The notes below the pieces were generated by a model, which worked only from the letters and a program-made list of their open reading frames with translations, made no database searches and was not told where the DNA came from. This document shows, piece after piece, positions 60,374 to 64,000 of a stretch of DNA of 64,000 bases. This DNA is from Avedoeria sp964651245 (GTDB lineage: Bacteria > Chloroflexota > Anaerolineae > Epilineales > Epilineaceae): positions 1 through 64,000 of the forward strand of contig CAZYVI010000002.1 of NCBI GenBank assembly GCA_964651245.1. The letters run 5' to 3'. Each line of letters begins with the position of its first letter. Position 1 is the first letter of the stretch. Position numbers and translations under genes: made by a program.

Positions 60374-61963
60374 CTACGGCGAGCACTCGTACGGCCCGAA
60401 CTGGTACCAGCAGTACTTGTCCTTGAGGTCGCGGCCATCGGTCAGCAGCAGCACGGAGTCGCTGTTCTGGTCGAAGATGTAGCTGTCCTCGCAGATCATC
60501 GAGCGGCCGAGGTACGGCTCGACCTTGGACTGCTCGTCGGCCTCGGAGCCGGCCAGGATGTAGTAGTGCTCGCCGCCGGGGATCGTGTGGTTGGGATCCG
60601 CGAACCGGCAGTCCACCGGCGGCACCTTCACCGTTCCGGTGACGAGCCAGCGGTACGTCTCCTGGGCCCCGTCGCCCTGGTTGAACAGGTCGACGATCTG
60701 GACCGCCATCCCGCCCGGCAGCCGCTTGTAGATCACCTTGTCGATGATGAGGTCGGGTTCGGGCTGCGGCGTGCGGGTGGCGGTGGGGGTCGGCAGCGGC
60801 GTGTCGGTCGGCCGCGGCGTCCAGGTCGGCTCGGGCGTCTCGGTCGGCTCGGGGGTGTCGGTGGCGGTGTTGGTCGGCGTCGGCGCCGTCGGGATGACCG
60901 TCGGGTTGGCGGGGCGGACCTGGGCGGCGCGCAGCACGAAGGGCAGCCGGGCGACCTTGCCGTCCGGGCGCGGCGTCGGTGTCTTCGTGCGCGTCGGGAT
61001 CCGGATCGGCGTCTTCGTCGGGGTGACGACGATCGGGGTGTCGGTCGGCGTCGGCACCGGCGTCGCCGGCGACGGGCACGGCGGCGGGTTGGCCGCGAAC
61101 AGGGCGTCGAGGTGGATGTTGTCGAGGAACACGCCGTAGCCGTCGGCCGTGGCCGGGTTGTTGATGTACTCGAACGTGATGAGCAACTCGGGGATCGAGG
61201 CCGCCTCGGGGAACGGCAGCGTCATGCCGCGCACCCACTCGCCGCCGGTGTCGTGCTGCAGCTCGGCCTCGAACACCTTGGCCAGCGGCACGCGCCCGGT
61301 CGCCAGATCGCGCTTCGAGAAGTCGCCGACGCCGATGAAGAAGCGGGCGTTCGTCGGCAGCTTGGCCTTGTAGTCGAACACGATGCGGATGCCGCCGACG
61401 ACGTTCGTCGCCTCGAACGAGTTGAACTGGAGCGCGGTGTGGATCCCGCAGTCGGCGCCCGGCCGGCGGCAGCCGACGCCGCCGACGCCGGGGTACTGCT
61501 TGCTGGCCGCGCTGAGCGTCCGTCCCAGGCTGCCGCCGCCGACCGACCAGGCGGCGTACTCGCCGGCCACGTCGAACGAATTGCCGACGGTCGACTCGCC
61601 TTGGGCGCGGCCCCACTGGATCTCGTCGGTCAGGCCGGGCGCGGTGGCCAGGGCGTCGAAGGTGCCCCACTTGGCGCTCGAGCAGCCTGGGAAGCCGGGG
61701 CACTCCCAGTTGGCCGACTCGAATCGCGCCACGCTGGGCACCAGGCACTCGCCCGCCCGTTGCGGCGCGTTGACCCGCAGCGGCTCGCGCGCCGCGAGGC
61801 CGGGGTCGACGTCGACCCAGACCGTCTCGGCCGGGGCGCCGGCAGCCCGCCGGCTCACCTGCGCCCGGGCCGCCGACCCGCCGCCGTCGCCCGCGGCGAC
61901 GAGGACCGTGGCGGCGACGAGACCCAGCAGCCCCCATGCGCGACCCGTGCTCCAGCGATGCAT
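60374..61963 (-). CDS. Secreted protein with Pro/Thr-rich linker and C-terminal lamin-tail-like domain
   Basis: This 529-aa protein has a signal peptide (RAWGLLGLVAATVLVAAG). A ~250-residue N-terminal domain with several Cys (CLVPSVARFESANWEC, GCSSAKWG, GCRRPGADCG) and the jelly-roll-like FDVAGEYAAW is possibly a ligand-binding sandwich. A long PT-rich linker (about 300-410) follows, then a ~110-residue C-terminal domain: LIIDKVIYKRLPGG, EYYILAG-like YYILAGSEADEQ and SDSVLLLTDGRDLKDKYCW. That C-terminal pattern resembles a lamin-tail domain. The function is unknown, probably cell-surface. The start has GGAGGGGG upstream. Confidence 0.75.
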   Translation of the reverse strand: MHRWSTGRAWGLLGLVAATVLVAAGDGGGSAARAQVSRRAAGAPAETVWVDVDPGLAAREPLRVNAPQRAGECLVPSVARFESANWECPGFPGCSSAKWGTFDALATAPGLTDEIQWGRAQGESTVGNSFDVAGEYAAWSVGGGSLGRTLSAASKQYPGVGGVGCRRPGADCGIHTALQFNSFEATNVVGGIRIVFDYKAKLPTNARFFIGVGDFSKRDLATGRVPLAKVFEAELQHDTGGEWVRGMTLPFPEAASIPELLITFEYINNPATADGYGVFLDNIHLDALFAANPPPCPSPATPVPTPTDTPIVVTPTKTPIRIPTRTKTPTPRPDGKVARLPFVLRAAQVRPANPTVIPTAPTPTNTATDTPEPTETPEPTWTPRPTDTPLPTPTATRTPQPEPDLIIDKVIYKRLPGGMAVQIVDLFNQGDGAQETYRWLVTGTVKVPPVDCRFADPNHTIPGGEHYYILAGSEADEQSKVEPYLGRSMICEDSYIFDQNSDSVLLLTDGRDLKDKYCWYQFGPYECSP

Positions 61964-62256
61964 TCCCGGTTTCCCCCTCCATGCCCAGCCCGTCGTCGGC
62001 GCCCGACGCCACGGCCACGTTGTTCTGCGCCGTGGCCCGCCACCGTCTGGGACGCCCATCGACCGCCGCGCAAGTCTAGCCCACCGCTTAAGACCGTGTC
62101 AACGACCCTGGCGGCGACGTCTAGCTATCATGTCGCCTGCCCGGCGGTTCGCGGCGCCCGCCGCGACCATCGTGCTCCCCCCCGTCCCGCGCCGGACCCA
62201 CGCCATGCCCGCTCACCCTCCAGCGTCACGTTCGCCCCGCGCCGCGCGTACGTCCA
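61964..62256. other. 293-bp divergent intergenic region
   Basis: This lies between the secreted protein (minus) and the second ECF sigma gene (plus). It contains the minus-strand promoter described at 62073-62102. TATCAT at 62126-62131 is a possible plus-strand -10 but has no good -35. No gene is visible. Confidence 0.55.
62073..62102 (-). promoter_or_regulatory. Promoter of the secreted PT-rich protein gene
   Basis: On the minus strand TTGACA (62102-62097) and TAGACT (62078-62073) are spaced by 18 bp. The -35 is a perfect consensus. The leader of about 100 nt carries GGAGGGGG. Confidence 0.65.
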
Positions 62257-62874
62257 ATGCGCGCGCCCGGCGAGGTCGTGGCTAGCCCGGCCGTGGCGGG
62301 CCACGCGCGCGCCGAGGCGGAGCGCCTCTACCTCGGCCTGGTGCGCGACTACCAGTCGGCCATCCTCAACTACATCTGGCGGCGCGTGGGCGACGCCGAG
62401 TTGGCGGAGGACCTGGCGCAGGAGACGTTCGTGAAGGCATGGCGGGCCCTGGATCGCTTGGAGCTCGACGACGGCGGCGAGGCCCGCCGCCGCGCCTGGC
62501 TCTACACGATCGCCCACAACGCCATCGCCGACCACGCTCGGCGCCAGCGGCGGGTGCGCCTGCTCAGCCTCGACGCCATCCCGCACCTCGGCGCCGGCAA
62601 CCCGGCCGCCGACGTCGCGCGGCGCGAGCCGCTGCAGCAGGCGCTGGCCCGTCTGACCGACGACCAGCGCGAGATCCTGCTCCTGTTCAGCCACGAGGGC
62701 CTGGCGGCCGAGGAGGTCGCCCAGATCCTGGGCATCACGCCCGCCGCGGCCCGCAAGCGCCGCCAACGGGCGCGCGAGGCCTTCGCCGCCGCCTGGAACG
62801 CGATCGGCGAGGGGCCGCCCGGCGGCGGAGACGCGGTGGACGCCGTCGGCGTGTCGTCGGAGTCCCGCCCATGA
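62257..62874 (+). CDS. ECF-type RNA polymerase sigma factor
   Basis: A 205-aa sigma-70 family protein. Region 2 has YQSAILNYIWRRVGDAELAEDLAQETFVKAWRAL and AWLYTIAHNAIADHARRQRR. Region 4 has LARLTDDQREILLLFSHEG and AEEVAQILGITPAAARKRRQRAREA. It is coupled to a zinc anti-sigma gene (ATGA overlap). The ATG at 62257 is used. A GTG at 62278 would give a shorter product that still contains both regions. It lies divergent from the secreted PT-rich protein gene, which it could control. Confidence 0.92.
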   Translation: MRAPGEVVASPAVAGHARAEAERLYLGLVRDYQSAILNYIWRRVGDAELAEDLAQETFVKAWRALDRLELDDGGEARRRAWLYTIAHNAIADHARRQRRVRLLSLDAIPHLGAGNPAADVARREPLQQALARLTDDQREILLLFSHEGLAAEEVAQILGITPAAARKRRQRAREAFAAAWNAIGEGPPGGGDAVDAVGVSSESRP

Positions 62875-63926
62875 CGCTGCGCTGCGACGACGCCCGCGCC
62901 GCCCTCGACGCGCGGCCGCACCTCGGGCCCGCGGAGCGCGCGGCGCTCGACGCCCACCTCGAGGCGTGCGCGGCGTGCCGATCCGCCGCGCGCCTCGAGG
63001 ACCGCATCGCCGCCGCGTTCGCGCTCGCGCCGTCCTTGGCGCCGAGCCCGCGGCTGACCGCGGCCCTTGCCGCCGTCCCCAGCGCCGAGCGCGGTCGGCG
63101 CGCCTGGGCCGTCGCCCCGCTGGCCTGGGGCTCGCTGGCGGCCCTGGCCGTCCTCGGGCTGGCCGGCTGGCTGGCGCGCGCGCCGTCGCCGCGCGCCGAC
63201 AGGCCCCCCGCGCCGCCCCCGGCGGCGGCGACGATCGCCGCGGCGGGCGACGCCGCCGCGTCACGCCGCGCCGCCGGCGTCGCGCCGGCGACCGCGACGC
63301 CGCCCGATCGGGCCGCCAACGCGACCTCGACGCCGACGGGCCCGCTGGCCGCGGTGGCGACGCTGATCCGGCCGCTCTTCGCGTCGCCGACCACCGCCGC
63401 GCTGGCGCTGGCCGGGCGCGGCGATGGCGGCCGCGGCGGTCCGCCGCCTGCCGGGGCGCCGACGGGGACGGCGGCCGACCTCGCGACGCTCGGCGGCGAC
63501 CGCCGCCGACCCGGCGATCCGACGCCTACCGAGCCCGGCGAGAAGATCGGCGATCGGCCGCCCGGGGCCGCGACCTCCCAGCCACCCCCGACCGACCCGC
63601 CGCCGACACCCGACGCCGGCCGGAGCATGACGCCCGGCCCAGGCCCCACCGAGGATCCGTCGCTGCCGCCCGGCATCGCGCCGATCCAGACCGGCACCGC
63701 GCCGCCGACGGGCACGCCCGGCCAAGACCTGCCGCCGCCGATCGGCACGCCGTCGCGGCCCGATCCGCCACCGGCTCCGACGCAGGACCCCGGCGCGCCG
63801 CCGTCCCCGGCCACGCCGGCCGCCGCCACGCGGTCGCCGACGCCCTCGCCCAGCCCGACGGCGACCGCGACGCCGACGCCGACCGGCTCCGCGACCGCGA
63901 CGCCGCGACCGACGCCGACGCCGTAG
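62871..63926 (+). CDS. Zinc anti-sigma factor with membrane anchor and PT-rich tail
   Basis: A 351-aa protein. Residues 1-45 contain the zf-HC2/ZAS motif, HLEACAACRSAARLE (HxxxCxxC), which binds ECF sigma factors. One membrane helix (about 83-103) follows, and the rest is extracytoplasmic, Pro/Thr/Ala-rich and ends SATATPRPTPTP. The pattern is typical of cell-wall or cell-surface-sensing anti-sigma factors. It overlaps the sigma gene by 4 bp, and a terminator follows its stop. Confidence 0.9.
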   Translation: MTLRCDDARAALDARPHLGPAERAALDAHLEACAACRSAARLEDRIAAAFALAPSLAPSPRLTAALAAVPSAERGRRAWAVAPLAWGSLAALAVLGLAGWLARAPSPRADRPPAPPPAAATIAAAGDAAASRRAAGVAPATATPPDRAANATSTPTGPLAAVATLIRPLFASPTTAALALAGRGDGGRGGPPPAGAPTGTAADLATLGGDRRRPGDPTPTEPGEKIGDRPPGAATSQPPPTDPPPTPDAGRSMTPGPGPTEDPSLPPGIAPIQTGTAPPTGTPGQDLPPPIGTPSRPDPPPAPTQDPGAPPSPATPAAATRSPTPSPSPTATATPTPTGSATATPRPTPTP

Positions 63927-63929
63927 CCG

Positions 63930-63967
63930 CCTTCGGCAGCCGCCTCAGCCGCCGCGGCTGCCGAAGG
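63930..63967 (+). terminator. Hairpin terminator after the anti-sigma gene
   Basis: CCTTCGGCAGCCGC (63930-63943) pairs with its exact complement (63954-63967) over 14 bp with a 10-nt loop, starting 4 nt after the stop codon. No T-run follows, which is common in very GC-rich genomes. Confidence 0.6.
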
Positions 63968-64000
63968 CTGCCGACGGCACGTGTTGCCGTTGGCTAGCGG

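Overview
Very GC-rich bacterial chromosome segment (well above 70% GC by eye), fully packed with genes. I infer a Chloroflexota bacterium, probably of the Anaerolineae/Ardenticatenia type. The signs are exported proteins with Pro/Thr-rich 'TPTPT' linkers, LVIVD-repeat proteins, MoxR/DUF58/DUF4129/DUF4350 operons, many GT-C membrane glycosyltransferases and frequent ATGA/GTGA gene overlaps. No rRNA, tRNA, CRISPR array, insertion sequence or prophage was recognised.

Layout. 0-5 kb: an exported LVIVD-repeat protein, small unknown genes and a lipoprotein with an internal duplication. 5-9 kb: fpg/mutM, then a copper-linked trio (His-rich membrane protein, SCO, cupredoxin/membrane protein). 9-15 kb: a CorC/HlyC-type CBS protein, a ferric-iron ABC importer (FbpC-FbpB-FbpA) and a divergent DtxR-family regulator. 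15-17 kb: squalene/phytoene synthase plus a TIGR01777 epimerase. 17-23 kb: a tightly coupled membrane protein-DUF4129-DUF4350-MoxR-DUF58 operon. 23-28 kb: a metal operon (multicopper oxidase, ZIP transporter, P1B-ATPase) behind a palindromic operator. 28-35 kb: GT39-like enzyme, rhodanese, DJ-1/PfpI lipoprotein and the most striking gene of the window. 35-39 kb: an OsmC-like/acyl-CoA-dehydrogenase-like/PhnD-like/MetE-like operon, then a HigB-HigA type toxin-antitoxin pair. 39-42 kb: NIF3/CutA-like protein, M50 protease, HD protein, TyrA. 42-49 kb: a polysaccharide ABC-export locus (GT4, Wzm, Wzt, GT-C, GT4). 49-59 kb: a nucleotidyltransferase remnant, an ECF sigma/anti-sigma pair, two GT2 enzymes, inositol monophosphatase, a GH5-like lipoprotein and a DUF2723 GT-C protein. 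59-64 kb: SRAP/YedK, two exported proteins and a second ECF sigma/anti-sigma pair.

Key discovery candidate. The gene at 34750-32693 (minus strand) is interrupted by an in-frame TGA at 33046-33044. The TGA sits exactly at the first catalytic position of a thioredoxin-like C-terminal domain (FATF-U-PVC, i.e. UxxC). It is followed at once by an RNA hairpin with bacterial SECIS geometry (33043-33005). I read it as a 685-residue selenoprotein: a lipoprotein with LVIVD repeats, a choice-of-anchor/ASH-like sandwich and a Sec-containing redoxin. A standard gene caller would split it into a truncated 568-aa protein plus an orphan 110-aa ORF. Its divergent intergenic region carries a 23-bp-period tandem repeat.

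Another theme is promoter layout. Several operons have a TACAAT-like -10 hexamer only 6-8 nt upstream of the start codon, which predicts leaderless mRNAs. Metal and redox handling (iron uptake, copper proteins, MCO/ZIP/P1B-ATPase, selenoredoxin, rhodanese) and surface glycan synthesis are the two main functional blocks.
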